Origin: Oasisia sp. SBJ-2009
Taxonomy: Eukaryota; Annelida; Polychaeta; Sabellida; Siboglinidae
DNA length: 64,000 nt
Assembly (NCBI GenBank): GCA_964017155.1
Contig: OZ024867.1
Coordinates: forward strand, 7,933,413-7,997,412
Reading direction: 5' to 3'
The notes below the pieces were generated by a model. The model was not told the DNA's origin. It ran no database searches and saw only the letters and a list, made by a program, of their open reading frames with translations. The stretch's first letter is position 1. Each line of letters starts with the position of its first letter. The position numbers and the translations under genes are program-made. Positions 27,540 to 38,659 of the stretch are shown in pieces.

Positions 27540-28240
27540 CATTTTTTTTTCTATATATTGTTTATCTATATATACATTTGGAGCTTTTCCCCAAATAATA
27601 TTACTGGTAGTAATCAAGGATTGATCAGCATATAACATAGATTTAACGTAAGTCTTTTTTTTCTAATTACTTTGTTCTTCTTAACAGTTGGACGGAAACT
27701 GTATGGACTTATTGGACGTTGGACCCGGACTCGATTAAGTTGATATACGTTGGATTGGATTAAGGAGATGGCTGTTCGACGGAGTTTGGACGCAATATGT
27801 AGCAGTTGGATGGGGATTGGATGGAACATATGGCGGATGGACGGGGTTTGGATGTAGTCGATGGCATTTGGATGTGGATTGGATGCAAGAGTTTGCTTTG
27901 CTGTTCGACGGGGACTGAGTGCAGCGTCGGGTCGTGGTCGGGGACGGGGGTACAGAGGGAGTGTCCGGTGTCCAAAGCCGTGGATGGGGCGTGTGTGAGG
28001 ATGGGGCAAATATACTGGGTCATTGTCTGTAATATTATTTTGTACAACGCTCAGGGCAGCAGCCACGACCTACGACCCGCATTCAACACAGACCACCGAC
28101 TGTACAACTCATTATAATAACATACCTCCAGAAACAAAACCAGGTTAGTCACACAGACAGTGCTACATGGCGACACGTAGTGGCCTCGGACCGCGGCGCC
28201 ACCTAGCGCTAGTCTATCAGCGGTGTTTTATCGACTAAGC
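27540..28240. repeat. dispersed repeat R1, rearranged copy e
   Basis: 27560-27620 repeats the TATATACATTTGGAGC...CCCCAAATAATATTAC block in plus orientation. 28030-28240 repeats the GCAGCAGCCACGACC...CGCCACCTAGCGCTAG block in the other orientation, so this copy is internally rearranged. Between them lies a G-rich stretch with GATTGGAT and TTGGACG words. Confidence 0.6.
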
Positions 28241-28720
28241 GTCGTTTAGCCTCTTTAATATTTGGCGAATATTGTAATTGTTCAATTGAGTTTATTGCCA
28301 AAACAAAATTTACTTATATGATCCGATGCACCTGAATACGACCGTGTCTCCAAGCAAACACACAAGTCGTCTATTTAAGGTGACAAAGGACCGTAGAAGG
28401 TCGATCTCACTAACAAGGACGCTGTGATTCAAGTCAAATATTATTGATAGCACGCTTCCTTTGCTCATCTACTAAGTTTACGAAACATCGTATTTATCAG
28501 TCAATTTCAGTTTGTTTAACGGCGACGGGTGTGCAATTGTACACACAATGAAACCGCCAGTGCGTGGGGCGCCGATCATGTCCATTAAATAAAGGACAAA
28601 TAAACATGCGCCGGTCTACATCAACATTAATTAGTACGCAACCTATTTCCATACTATGAGTTGACCCGGCTACTGTACAAGGTGAATCTTTTGGAAGACA
28701 TCAAACTTGAAATTTGATTC
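28241..28720. other. non-coding interval, nothing recognised
   Basis: No frame, splice-flanked exon or shared repeat was recognised beyond some similarity of 28241-28340 to 25870-25960 (the R1 flank, reversed). Confidence 0.4.
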
Positions 28721-28726
28721 TCTAGA

Positions 28727-28890
28727 TGTTGGGTGTTCCATTGTTAAATGGGCTATCTAACTGTTGCGTGGTCCGTAGTTAAATAGGGTATAGAGCTGTC
28801 GCGTGTCAATTTTTAAATGGGTCTTCCAGCTGTTGGATGACACTTTGTTAAATTGGTCCTCTGGCTTCTGGGTGATCCAGTAACTGGACC
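28727..28890. repeat. degenerate ~45-bp tandem repeat, about four units
   Basis: The words GTTGGGTGTTCCATTGTTAA, TGTTGCGTGGTCCGTAGTTA, TGTCGCGTGTCAATTTTTAA, TGTTGGATGACACTTTGTTA and TCTGGGTGATCCAGTAAC recur with similar spacing. Confidence 0.6.
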
Positions 28891-29260
28891 CGTTTCATGT
28901 ACTTAATTCATTTATTTATATATGAGTTTAATGTTCCAAGTTCGCCAATGTTTGCGTTTTTACACGCACCAATTTCAGATCCACATGTAATGTAACGTTG
29001 TAAGCAGTTCGACATTTAAATATCACACCGAGCACGGTTCTTAGAACTTGATTCTTATCTTATTATTGACGCTGTCAGTCAAAGGGCATTCCGCATAGGC
29101 TCAGGACCGCGTGAGGTGTTGTTTGCGGCCGTGCGTGACCAACTAGTACGTAGCTTGGTTGACATGATTGTGTCCGACTGTGTTCTACAACATACATATA
29201 CTTACTGCAGGTGATCTATATATAGGAAGAATGTTGAGTATTTGATGTCAGAAGATTACA
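28891..29260. other. non-coding interval downstream of the truncated integrase
   Basis: No LTR matching 31944-32580 was found here, so the 3' LTR of the Gypsy-like element is missing. Confidence 0.45.
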
Positions 29261-29834
29261 TTATATTGACCAATGTAGTGAACGCTGTAACTCTGTGACG
29301 ATTTTAGCATCAACATACCTTCCTTGATCTGAGTGTATCCGGAAGGGAACTCTGTAGCGCAGAAGCCATTCACGTACTAGTGCTTTGGCCACTGTCTGGG
29401 CTGTTTGGTTTCTAGTCGGCACTGTTATTGTGAATTTTCTGTACACATCGGTCATGACCAGTACATTCTCAATTCCGTTAGCGGGTTCGAGTATCGTGAA
29501 GTCAATTGCTACTACCTGTAACGGTTTCTTGGCGACAATGCTATGTATAGGAGTCCGTACTTTAAAATGTGGCATCTTTGCTAGATTACAACGTTGACAC
29601 TTGGTAATCCAACCATGGATGTATGAACGTATATCTGGCCAATAGAACCTTGCCCGGACTAATTTTTCGACCCTTGGTATGCCTTGATTTCCCATTCGAT
29701 CATGTTATTCTTCTATTACTTCCTTCCTCGTGAAACTCGGAAGCAACAACTGGTTTACTTTCTCTCCACTAATGGGATCTGTCATTGTTCTGCACAATCG
29801 GCCAGAACAGATGTGTAGGCTGTTCCATTGTAAT
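29261..29834 (-). pseudogene. integrase (HHCC zinc domain and partial rve core)
   Basis: Reading resumes after the MITE and runs through FTRKEVIEE, with one stop (TGA/TAA region) near 29705. It continues into the zinc-binding segment (RFYWPDIRSYIHGWITKCQRCNLAK) and the core with VVAIDFTILEP (first catalytic Asp) and FRIHSDQGR (second Asp). The frame is lost after TELQRSLHW, before the catalytic Glu. Integrase would insert element cDNA; this copy cannot. Confidence 0.75.
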
Positions 29835-30534
29835 AGGGCGTGTAAGTCTCGCGCGCGAAAACGGGGCTGGGGGCAGTTGGGGCAGAAGGTCCATATTCTC
29901 CATGTTAACGTATAGGACTTCGTTTTGTTTTTGGTTGTAATAATCGAATTGTTCCAGTCTAACAATTTCAGTTATACAGTCCGAAAGATTATTACAAGCA
30001 AAAGCAGTGGAACACTTTGCCGGTGAAAATGATCACGGAAATCATGAATTGTAATCGATTATAATGGTGGTTGCCATGGCAACAGCGGCAAGTACTTGCG
30101 TTTGGCGATCTTGACTAATAATAAAAAAGTGCTATTTTTCGCACAGTACAACCTGTTTGGACCAAACGTATACATGTGTTATGATTATGTGCATTTAGAC
30201 AATTTGTCAGATATAAGTGCTTATCGAAACCACAACGTACAGCTATGTAAAATGCAAAATCCGTAAAAAAAAAATACGGCTAAAATTTGTGGGGAGTGTG
30301 TATTATCTGCACTACATAAATCGCTATGTCTCTGATAGTGTGGTAAACTCAATATTAAATCGGACATTTAAGATAAGAAAGGTATAACACAAGATATCTA
30401 TGTCCTGATTTTCCTAATATTCATCAGTCGGAAGTTACAACTGTCATTCATCGAATATTATTCTAATGACCAGTCCCCAAATCAGCTCCAATCGCGCGGA
30501 GTCTCGCCGTGTATCGTGACACACTTACGGCCCT
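29835..30534 (-). mobile_element. MITE copy 1 (700 bp) inserted in the integrase region
   Basis: Termini AGGGCGTGTAAGT and ACTTACGGCCCT are imperfect inverted repeats, with AT on both outer flanks. It matches the copy at 40741-41285 in inverse orientation over nearly its whole length (shared words include TGCCATGGCAAC and AATCGATTA), plus about 150 bp of extra internal sequence near 30230-30380. Removing it with one AT leaves the flanking pol frame in register, which supports a 2-bp duplication. Confidence 0.85.
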
Positions 30535-30536
30535 AT

Positions 30537-31116
30537 AGCAGTTTCGCAACTGCTGGCTGTACTTTCCGTCTTTCTCCACGTGTCGCGTCTCGACCTCGGT
30601 CGATGTAATGCCAGATTCGGCCCAACACCGGATCAGTCCGTTGTGCTTCCTGGATCTCGTCCGTCCTCAAACTAGGTAGGACCGGTGACTCTACATTGTT
30701 CAGTGTGTCGCGTCTTTGAGCAGTGGAGGCTCGAACCGTTCCTTTGAGTAACTTCTGGCGCAAGTCGCACGGCAAAACCGTTACTTGCTGGACATCCGCT
30801 ATCTCTTCTTCTCCGATGAATGTGGCCTCCGTTGTTGCAGTCGGGTGTGTTTTCCTGCTCCGACCATCACCCGATGTATTAAGTCTCCCGGGACGATACC
30901 TAGGATGTCCTACCTGGCTACCCTGCATTGCATTAGTCGCTGTGCTATCTTTTGAATGAACTCTGTATTCGCGATTTGTTGATTGTTCCCCATTACGCCG
31001 CCTGTCACTAGAGCGCTTCCTGTACCTTGCGAAGTTGTGACCCTTCGGCTACAGTACTCACAACACACCGCGCCGCCGCTGCGGGGCTCCGGTTTGTCAG
31101 GGTTCACCACACCCAC
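30537..31116 (-). pseudogene. zinc-knuckle remnant fused to the pre-integrase linker
   Basis: Two frames, 31116-30910 and 30928-30537. The first has the start of a CCHC knuckle (CCEYCSRR), then loses frame before the GH step, and the last Cys position reads Tyr in the other frame. The second begins near the deletion junction and carries a linker ending in TDPVLGRIWHYIDRG, the stretch that precedes the integrase zinc domain in Gypsy elements. The deletion of protease, RT and RNase H must lie between about 30960 and 30890. Confidence 0.6.
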
Positions 31117-31125
31117 TGGCGCCTG

Positions 31126-31827
31126 TTATTGTGATCGTAACAAAGAAACAATTTCCGACTGAGTTGGTGCAAGTAGTTCTAATTGTGCTGCGATTCGGTC
31201 TAGTGGACTAGAGTCGCCTGGGGTGTGGTGAGGCTCCTGAATTCCCCGGACACATGCATCTTGATAAGAATTACCCATTCCGTCTTCCTCGAGACGAATA
31301 GCTTCAGATCTCAAGGCACTAAAGGAAATTGTAGTTTGACTTCTTACCAATCTTTTTATCTCCCGCTTTATGTGGATATCCACCAGGTTCTCGCAGAACA
31401 CTTCACTTAGCATATCGTTCTTACTCTGCATTTTATCAGATATACCTTCCGATATTTCTAACAGGGCCCGGGAGAATTCCTTAATATTTTGCCTATTTAT
31501 CTGCAGTCTCTCGTACAGCTCTCTCTCTAGTTGTGCATTACTACGGGTTTCCCCAAAGGTAGACAAAAGTAATGTGAAAACCTTATCTACCGAGTCCTTT
31601 TCTTCCTCGAGCGCATACCTGACTTCTTTCCGGACAGGTCCTTCTAGATGTCCGATCAGGAAAGGTAAGCGCTCGGCCGCTGGAACGGAAGTCAAACGAT
31701 AGCGGGCGTCTTCCATCCAGTCGTATAGTTCACAGGAACGCCCCATAAATGCCCGGAGAGTTCGGTTTGGAGGAGTCGCAACCGTGACGTTGATGGACTG
31801 CTGGTTGCGCTTCAGGGTTTCCACCAT
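31126..31827 (-). CDS. Gag polyprotein of the Gypsy-like element
   Basis: A 233-residue open frame starting at ATG 31827, upstream of the zinc-knuckle frame. It has the alpha-helical retrotransposon Gag/capsid pattern: LRAFMGRSCELYDWMEDARYR near residue 30, LPFLIGHLEGPVRKEV near 58, then ELYERLQINRQNIKEFSRAL near 115 and ENLVDIHIKREIKRLV near 155. It ends in a C-terminal linker. Gag would form the particle that packages element RNA. The frame is intact, but the rest of the element is not. Confidence 0.75.
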   Translation of the reverse strand: MVETLKRNQQSINVTVATPPNRTLRAFMGRSCELYDWMEDARYRLTSVPAAERLPFLIGHLEGPVRKEVRYALEEEKDSVDKVFTLLLSTFGETRSNAQLERELYERLQINRQNIKEFSRALLEISEGISDKMQSKNDMLSEVFCENLVDIHIKREIKRLVRSQTTISFSALRSEAIRLEEDGMGNSYQDACVRGIQEPHHTPGDSSPLDRIAAQLELLAPTQSEIVSLLRSQ

Positions 31828-31919
31828 CTCTTCCAGACGAGCCAGTTTTTTCCTCCCCCGTCACCAGGTCTTCTCGTGTTGTCGCCATTCTTTATCGGCT
31901 CCCCTGGGAGATTCCGTCG

Positions 31920-31941
31920 TCGAATCCCACTTCTGACACCA
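31920..31941 (-). promoter_or_regulatory. tRNA-Leu primer-binding site
   Basis: Minus strand TGGTGTCAGAAGTGGGATTC followed by GA. This is the complement of the 3' end (including CCA) of metazoan tRNA-Leu, and the position next to the LTR end is canonical. Confidence 0.85.
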
Positions 31942-31943
31942 CT

Positions 31944-32580
31944 TGTAAGCAAGTCGAAAGACGGTCTTTTGGTATTCAATGTGTTTATTGATAATGAATA
32001 CGCTCCCAGAGGGCGGCACGCTCCTCTAATAACTCGTTCTCGCACCACTTGGCGGAGCCGGCGCCAATTGCTGGCAAATCCGCTTATCTGTAATCGAACA
32101 ACCAAAGGTGGTAATATATAAAAGTAATATATTCTAGACACTCGAGTTACATAGTTGTAGCAATGCACACAGTATACAACGTAATAATAGTTAGACACGA
32201 TTGTCTTACGTTCGTTATATGAGTGCAGCTTTATAATTGAACTGCCACGCCCTAACCGGCCACGCCTATTTTACTAATGTATAAAGTATAACGAAAATAG
32301 CCGCATGATTTAAACCAATATACTTACATGCAATATCATGTGTAACAAGAATCTAATACATATATTAAACGAATATATAAATATAACAAAACAATCTTAC
32401 CAGGCCGCTGGTTATATACTGGGTTACTGGGTACAAGTGTTGACCGGTCGCTAGATGTAGTTGTTGACCGGTGGATGGCCCAGGGCAAACTGCGCCTCAG
32501 CAGTTGTCCAGCTCGACCAGCTGGGCGTGGCCTTATAATACAGTGCCCTCTGGCGACTATCAGTATCCACCAGGGTTACA
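31944..32580 (-). repeat. 5' LTR (637 bp) of the Gypsy-like element
   Basis: On the minus strand it begins TGTAACCC and ends CTTACA, a TGTAA/TTACA inverted terminus. It lies two bases (AG) from the primer-binding site. The element contains no second copy, so the outer end is inferred from the TGTAA terminus. Confidence 0.65.
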
Positions 32581-32739
32581 CATGCACGATTAACACAGTA
32601 GTCGTTATACTACTGGACAGACGATACGTATAGAAAAATTGTGATTTTTTATCAATTGACCATTCATTTGAAATGTGTTAGACTTAGCCCTGGTTTCCCA
32701 TCATGTTGCCTAGCATAGACATTAGTGGTGAGAGGGCCA

Positions 32740-33139
32740 ATGTGTATGTGTGTACGATAATAACCATCAGGTGGTTCTGTCTGTTGTCCGTGGGACTTCT
32801 ACGGTAGTTTGTACAACATACATATGCCTAGATTAAAAATAGTGGGTTACCGTTGCGTTGGGCTGTATTAGAGTATGAATTATGCCTACCATTCATGCAA
32901 TGGCGGCGTCCATTGTGTGTGCCCACGTACGCACGTGTCCGCGACATGTAACATTAATTGAAATTGACGGATAAGAACATAATTAGTACACTGGGTTTAT
33001 GCGAACGGTGGCCTTATATTAGTTATGTTTGTTCTAAATTCACATGTCTTAGCACGTCGTGATCAACCATTTACCGCGACTTTCATACAACGTTTAACCG
33101 ATGAAACATCAATGATTGACGAATGTCTGGTACCTGGTG
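32740..33139 (+). repeat. array unit A (partial)
   Basis: Collinear with units B-E: a degenerate CCATCAGGTGGTT motif at 32764, the ATGAATTATGCCTACC block, GGCGGCGTCCATTGTGTGTGCCCACG, ATTGACGGATAAGA, and CAACCATTTACCGCGAC. Its right end at GGTGTCG (about 33139) is cut off by the foldback element. Confidence 0.75.
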
Positions 33140-33144
33140 TCGTT

Positions 33145-34180
33145 CCAGCCCAGGGCCCAGTTCCATGAAGCCGTAAACTTTACGAGCAATTTCGCAAGTC
33201 AACTGGTCGCAGTTAACAACGAATAGACAATGCAACTTACGGCCGGTTTCATGAGACCAATTTAACGTTCGCGCAATTAAAAATACACGTAGTATTGACC
33301 TAGTTAGGTCGCGGTGGGGAATCATTGTATTTGTGTTGTGTCTGAACAACCTTTTTCTTTCTAGCTGCCGCATTTGAAGTTCGTATAGGAAATGGGAAGC
33401 TATGGTGAATGTAAAGGATATCCAGTGTAAACAATAAAAATTATTTGGTTGAGAGTGGGCGTGTCGGGAGCATACTGTACATATTTCAACTTCGGGAGCA
33501 TACCGCAAATATTTCAACTAGCGTAAAGTTACGCCTACTAAATACATGGTGCAGCTAAGTGCAACTATGGAGCAGACTCATGAAACGGAACTAGTGTAAC
33601 TGTACGACGTCTTAGATTTTCGACGAGTTTTCGCCCGCTACGACGTCGTAAGTAGCCGCTATTAATCTGGCCCCAGGTCCCAATTTCATAGAGCATAGTT
33701 AAGACATTATAGCGGGCGATAATCCGTCGAAAGCCTAAAACGTCGTAATGTTGCGCTAGTTGCGTTTCATGAGTCTGCTCCAGACTTGCACTTAGCTGCA
33801 CCATGTATTTAGTAGGCGTAAATTTCGCCAGTTGAAATATTTACGTGATGCTCCCTAAGTTCGTTGATGCTCCCGACACGCCCACTCTCAACTTATTATT
33901 GTTAATGTTTACACTGGATATCACATACAATCGTCAGAGCTTGTAATTTGCTATACGAACGGCAAAGGCGGCAGCTAAGGTAAAACAAGGGTACCTACAG
34001 ACACCGCAATTACAGGGATTCCCCACCGCGACCTAATTAGGTCAATTGTACATCGACGTGTTAATGTGAATGCCAAATTGGTCTCATGAAACTGGCTGTA
34101 AGATACACTGTATAGTTGCTTTTAGCTGCGATAAGCAGGCCGCATAATTGCTCGTGAAGTTACACGGCTTTACAAAACTG
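33145..34180. mobile_element. foldback-type element with ~450-bp inverted arms
   Basis: 33150-33600 and 33700-34180 are inverted copies: GCCGTAAACTT with its complement near 34155; GGTTTCATGAGACCAATTT with AATTGGTCTCATGAAAC at 34077; GACCTAGTTAGGTCGCGGTGGGGAATC with its complement at 34018; and AGTGGGCGTGTCGGGAGCAT with its complement at 33870. The ~100-bp centre contains another CCCAATTTCATAGAG word resembling the end sequence. No coding capacity. Confidence 0.8.
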
Positions 34181-34659
34181 TCATAATGAAGACTTCAATT
34201 ATCGTAGACTGGTGCATTAAGACTGATTACTCCATCCTGAAAGCCCGTTTGTTTGCCATTCAGGACTATGTATTAATTCAAATAGGTCACAGAGTTGTTC
34301 CGTTGAATACAACACATTTCAGGTTTACTAGCCTGTTGCAGTCGTCAACAACTTCATATTAAGAATGCGTTAGCAACGTCAACAGTTATAACTTTAGCAC
34401 TTCTTACATCGCCTTTCATTTGGTAGGTTTCAATACATGACGCTTGACAATTATGCAATACCTGAGGAAAGCGCATGACATTTGACATCATTTACCACAC
34501 TGGACGGGTTATTGTGCAGGATTACTAAATGTATGTAAACATTTTGTAAGAACGGATCGAGAGGATCCGAAATCAGGGCCCGAGTCACTTTAAAAATACA
34601 CAAACAATTAACGTTGAGACCTATTAGAATTATATGTCAGTGAGTGCGGTGACATTTTT
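34181..34659. other. interval between the foldback element and unit F
   Basis: Nothing recognised. Confidence 0.35.
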
Positions 34660-35207
34660 AGACGATCTACAAACAACGAGCTATATTTAGAGGCCAAGAC
34701 ACGATCGTTTTAGCAGCCGTTTTCCACGGCCCGTGACTAAGTTAAAACCTGTTTGGTCTAGTCTGCGTCTTCGTCGCTTTGACAGCCGCGTCGTGTTGCA
34801 TTGTTCGTTCTCTTACACAGAGCATGTTCTAGTAGCGTAGGCCGAGTGTACGTTTACCATGTTCACGAAGTCATCATTGTCAACGTATCACATTTAATAT
34901 CACTAACATACCGTCCACCTCTGTACTGTAGACGTTTAGCTTTACGCTAACAATGTATTCATTCAGAACTTTTACAATAACCGTTTGGTAGTTATATACA
35001 AGTCTTTTGTTGAAATTCGTTAGAGTAATTCTTGCTTTCAAAGTATGTGCATTTTGCGTACATAAACTACTTCTATGAACAGTGTTTTCATTATTAACCA
35101 CCAGGGGGCTCTGTGTACATTTCACAGATTTTTCGAGTCGTTAAGTTTGTATCACGGGTAAGTGCCTAGTATACAATAAAGTCGTTTATCATGGTTGTGG
35201 TTTTGGG
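34660..35207 (+). repeat. array unit F, left part (to LINE insertion)
   Basis: Collinear with 45797-46363 (unit G): CGATCTACAA.CAACGAG, GCGTCTTCGTCGCTTTGACAGCCGCGTCGTGTTGCAT, CACCGTCCACCT and AACCACCAGGGGGCTCTGTG (35096-35115). It is interrupted at 35207 by the RTE-like LINE and resumes at 38717. Confidence 0.85.
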
Positions 35208-35524
35208 TATGGTATGCAGGGAGTTTGACGCCCCTGCCATGCAGAGTTGTAAACCACTGCCTTGTGGTACAGGTTCTTGTCAGAACCGAAGGCTAAGGGA
35301 GCAAATCCTAACCAGAAAACCATGTCACTGCGGCAGCATCAAGGGCGGTTGATGTATGGAACTCCCAACATCTCTCGACCAGCCACTGCAGGGACAAATA
35401 GTTTGCGCCTGTCTTGACATGTTCTTGCCGGTGTGAGACCTCTATTTGTTCCCCGAGAGAGTGTCGCTAGTAACTTGCAAAAGCCAGCGGCACTTCAACA
35501 CTTTTTGCTAGCAGCTTCCATGAA

Positions 35525-36749
35525 ATGTACAACTGCATGAAACTTCATACCGGATCGGCCGTCACCCGGGTTACCAAGGACCGCGCTGCTCGACCTCATC
35601 TTCCGTCGACAGTGGAAAATCAGCTAGGAAGAAGAAGACAAAGAAGACAACTACTGACAACTGGACAATGGAACGTCAGGTCTCTCCTCGACCGAGAAGG
35701 AGCTAACCGACCAGAAAGACGTACGGCACTAGTAGCAATGGAACTTGCCAAATACAACATCGACATCGCCGCCCTATGTGAAACAAGGTTATCAGAGTCT
35801 GGTAGTCTCGACGACTTGGAATACTCTTTCTTCTGGAGTGGCAAACCCGAAGGAGAAAGAAGGGAGGCAGGAGTGGGCTTTGCTATCAAGAAGGATATCG
35901 TCACAAAGCTGACAGAAATGCCACGGCCAGTAAGTGACAGAATCATGACGATGAGACTACCTCTGAGCAAGGACAAATTTGCTACAATTATCAGCGTGTA
36001 CGCTCCAACAATGACAAACCCAGATAAAAAACAAAGAGGCCTTCTACAACCAGCTGGCCAGTGTGCTTAGTGGCATCCCTGGTACAGATAAGCTACTGTT
36101 GATAGGAGACTTCAAAGCGAGGATAGGAAGAGAAAATGACAAGTGGCCCTTGGTCATGGGCAAACATGAGATTGGGAAATGCAACTCCAATGGCGAGCTT
36201 CTACTGGCTCTGTGCTCTGAGTTCGAACTGATAGTGACGAACACCATGTTCAAGCAGAAGGATGAACGCAAGACCACCTGGATGCATCGTCGTTCCAGAC
36301 ATTGGCATATGATCGATTTCATCATCACGAGGTGTCGGGATAAGATGGACATCCACAGTACCCGAGTCATGCGTGGAGCAAACTGTTGGACCGATCACCA
36401 GATGCTGAGGTCAAAAGTGGCTTTCAGAATACGACAAAAGCACAACAGGCAAGGGACAAGTAAGCCAACCAAGCTGAACATTGCAAAACTAAGTACCACC
36501 AGCCATAGGGAGAGTTTTGAGCAGAAGATGGACCGTGCTCTCGCCCAATGGGAGGAAAATGAAAATTCAACACCAGACGAGGAATGGGCTGCTCTGCAGC
36601 AGGTCGTGTACAACACAGCCAAGACATATCTTGGCAAGCCAGACAGAAAACACCAGGACTGGTTCAACCCAAATGACCAGGAGCTACAGACTCTTATGAG
36701 CAGAAGAGACGAAGCCCACCAGAGAGTGTTGCAAAACTACCAGCACTAG
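35525..36749 (+). pseudogene. endonuclease domain of the RTE-like LINE (frameshifted)
   Basis: The frame from ATG 35525 gives TGQWNVRSL, CETRLSESGSL (catalytic Glu), GVGFAIKK, and SDRIMTMRL. A frameshift near 36036 moves to the frame ending at 36749, which contains IGDFKARIG, IDFIITR and TDHQM (catalytic His). The first of these normally reads GDFNAR; here the catalytic Asn is Lys, so nuclease activity would be lost even without the frameshift. Confidence 0.8.
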
Positions 36750-38659
36750 ATCCACCACTGCAGCATACAAAGATGCCTGCAGACTGCTACAAAAACACAC
36801 CCGTGCACTGAAGTTGGACTGGTGGGAAAGGAAGGCAGTGGAGCTGCAGAGGGCTGCTGACAGTAACAACATGAAGGGCTTCTACAATGGGCTGAAGGAA
36901 GTGTGGGGACCCATAAAGAAGGGACCTGTTCAACTGAAATCAACAGATGGAATGGAGACCTTCTCTGACAGCAAGAGAGTTGTGGCAAGATGGAGTGAAC
37001 ACTTCCAGAAGCTAATCAACGTCCCTGGCGACATAGATCACGAAGCTCTGGACAACATCCCGCAGCGCATTATCAAGATAAGCCTCGATGAAATTCCAAC
37101 TATGGATGAGATGGCTAGAGCAATCGCCGGACTGAAAGATGGCAAAACACATGGAGGAGGTGGAATTCCTGCAGAAGTATGGAAGCACGGAGGAGACAAT
37201 CTGTTCAGCAGACTGCACCAACTAATAACCAATGCCTGGGAGGTGGGTTCTGTACCACAAGCATGGAAGGATGCCAGCATTGTAACCATCTACAAGAAAG
37301 GTGATCGAACAAACTGTGGGAACTATAGAGGAAACTCTCTGCTTTCCATAGCAGGCAAGATCTTCGCGAGGATCCTCCTCAACAGAATATCTACCCTCAT
37401 TACACCAGAGGTATTTCCGGAGACACAATGTGGCTTCAGAGGTAACCGGAGCACCGTGGATATGATATTTTGCCTCCGACAACTACAAGAAAAGTGCATT
37501 GAGCAGGACCGACCACTGTACATGGTATTTGTCGACTTCAGCAAGGCGTTCGATACAGTTGGGAGGACCGGGCTATGGCAGCTACTGAGGAAGTATGGCT
37601 GCCCAGAGAAGTTCACAACAATGATCGAGGCACTACATACCGGAATGATGGCGAATGTTAGTGTTGGAGGAGAAATCTCGGAATCGTTCAGTGTCACAAA
37701 TGGGGTCAAGCAAGGTTGTGTACTGGCCCCCACGCTCTTCTCCATCTTCCTATCAGCAATGCTCGACGAGGCTTTCCGAGACATGGGGGATGGCATCTAC
37801 ATACAGTCCAGACAGAGCGCTGACCTTTTTTAACGTCCCACATTTCAGAGCAAAGACCAAGACTACTCGGATACTGATGAGAGAGCTGCTATTCGCAGAT
37901 GACAGTGCACTGGTTGCACACTCTGCTGAAGAGATGCAGAAAATAGTGGATGCTTTCTCCGATGCGTCAAAGAAGTTCGGCCTGAAGATTAACATCAAGA
38001 AGACCGAGGTGCTGTACCAATCCAACTCTACAAGAACCCGAGAGGAGGACATCATGGTTGATGGAAACAAGCTGGACTCTGTTCTAGAATTCACCTACCT
38101 TGGAAGCACTATATGAAGGGATGGATGCATTTACGATGACATACAGAGGAGGATGGCCAATGCTAGTGCATCTTTCGGCCGACTACGCCAAAGACTCTGG
38201 AACAACCACCATGTGTCCATGCGGGTTAAAGGCAAGATATACCGTGCAATCGTGCTGTCCACCCTCCTATACGGAGCTGAGGCCTGGACAGTGTACAGAC
38301 GACAGGTGAAAAAGCTGCATGCCTTCATGATGCGACATCTGCGTTCGATCATGAGGATAACCTGGATGGACAAAGTGATAAACAAGGAAATACTAGAACG
38401 AACAGGGCTGCCATCTATGGAAGATCTTCTGCTCAGAAAGAATCTCCGGTGGACTGGACACCTCATGAGGATGTCACCAGACAGGCTACCGAAGCAGGTT
38501 CTCTACTCTCAACTGTCTTCTGGTCACAGAAAGAGAGGGCGCCCTCGTCTCCGGTTCAAAGATACCATCAAGAGAAACCTGAAGATGAGAGACATAAAGA
38601 TCGACTCATGGCCATCTCTCTCACAGCAGAGAGACAAATGGAGAGCAACAGTCAAGTGA
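36750..38659 (+). pseudogene. reverse transcriptase and C-terminal domain of the RTE-like LINE
   Basis: The frame starting about 36751 carries RT motifs NYRGNSLLS, CGFRGNRST, VFVDFSKAFD and NGVKQGCVLAPTLF. A one-base T insertion at 37826-37831 shifts to a frame with FADDSALVAHS and VLYQSNS, closed by TGA at 38114 right after YLGSTI. A final open stretch, 38153-38659, has LYGAEAWTVYRR, RWTGHLMRMSPDRLPKQVL and GRPRLRFKDTIK. The KAPGxDGIP motif is degraded (KTHGGGGIP). Confidence 0.85.

Larger units (their letters stand above)
29261..32580 (-). mobile_element. Gypsy-like LTR retrotransposon, internally deleted and truncated
   Basis: Order on the minus strand: 5' LTR (32580-31944), AG spacer, primer-binding site (31941-31920), Gag (31827-31126), frameshifted zinc knuckle (about 31080), linker before integrase (about 30900-30537), MITE insertion (30534-29835), and integrase zinc and core domains (29834-29261). 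Protease, RT and RNase H are absent: the sequence passes from the zinc knuckle to an RNase H/linker-end motif (RPGRLNTSGDGRSRK, resembling the usual ADALSR end) within about 150 bases. The integrase stops before its catalytic Glu and there is no 3' LTR. Non-functional. Confidence 0.85.

Noticed and set aside
31918..31942. Fragment of a tRNA-Leu gene
   Set aside because: Only the last 20 or so bases (with CCA) are present and they sit exactly at an LTR boundary; this is a primer-binding site, and genomic tRNA genes lack CCA.
36063..36398. Minus-strand frames within the LINE endonuclease
   Set aside because: Shadows of the plus-strand coding sequence.
35525..38659. Host gene craniofacial development protein 2
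   Set aside because: The resemblance comes from LINE endonuclease/RT sequence. The copy has target-site duplications and an empty sister site.
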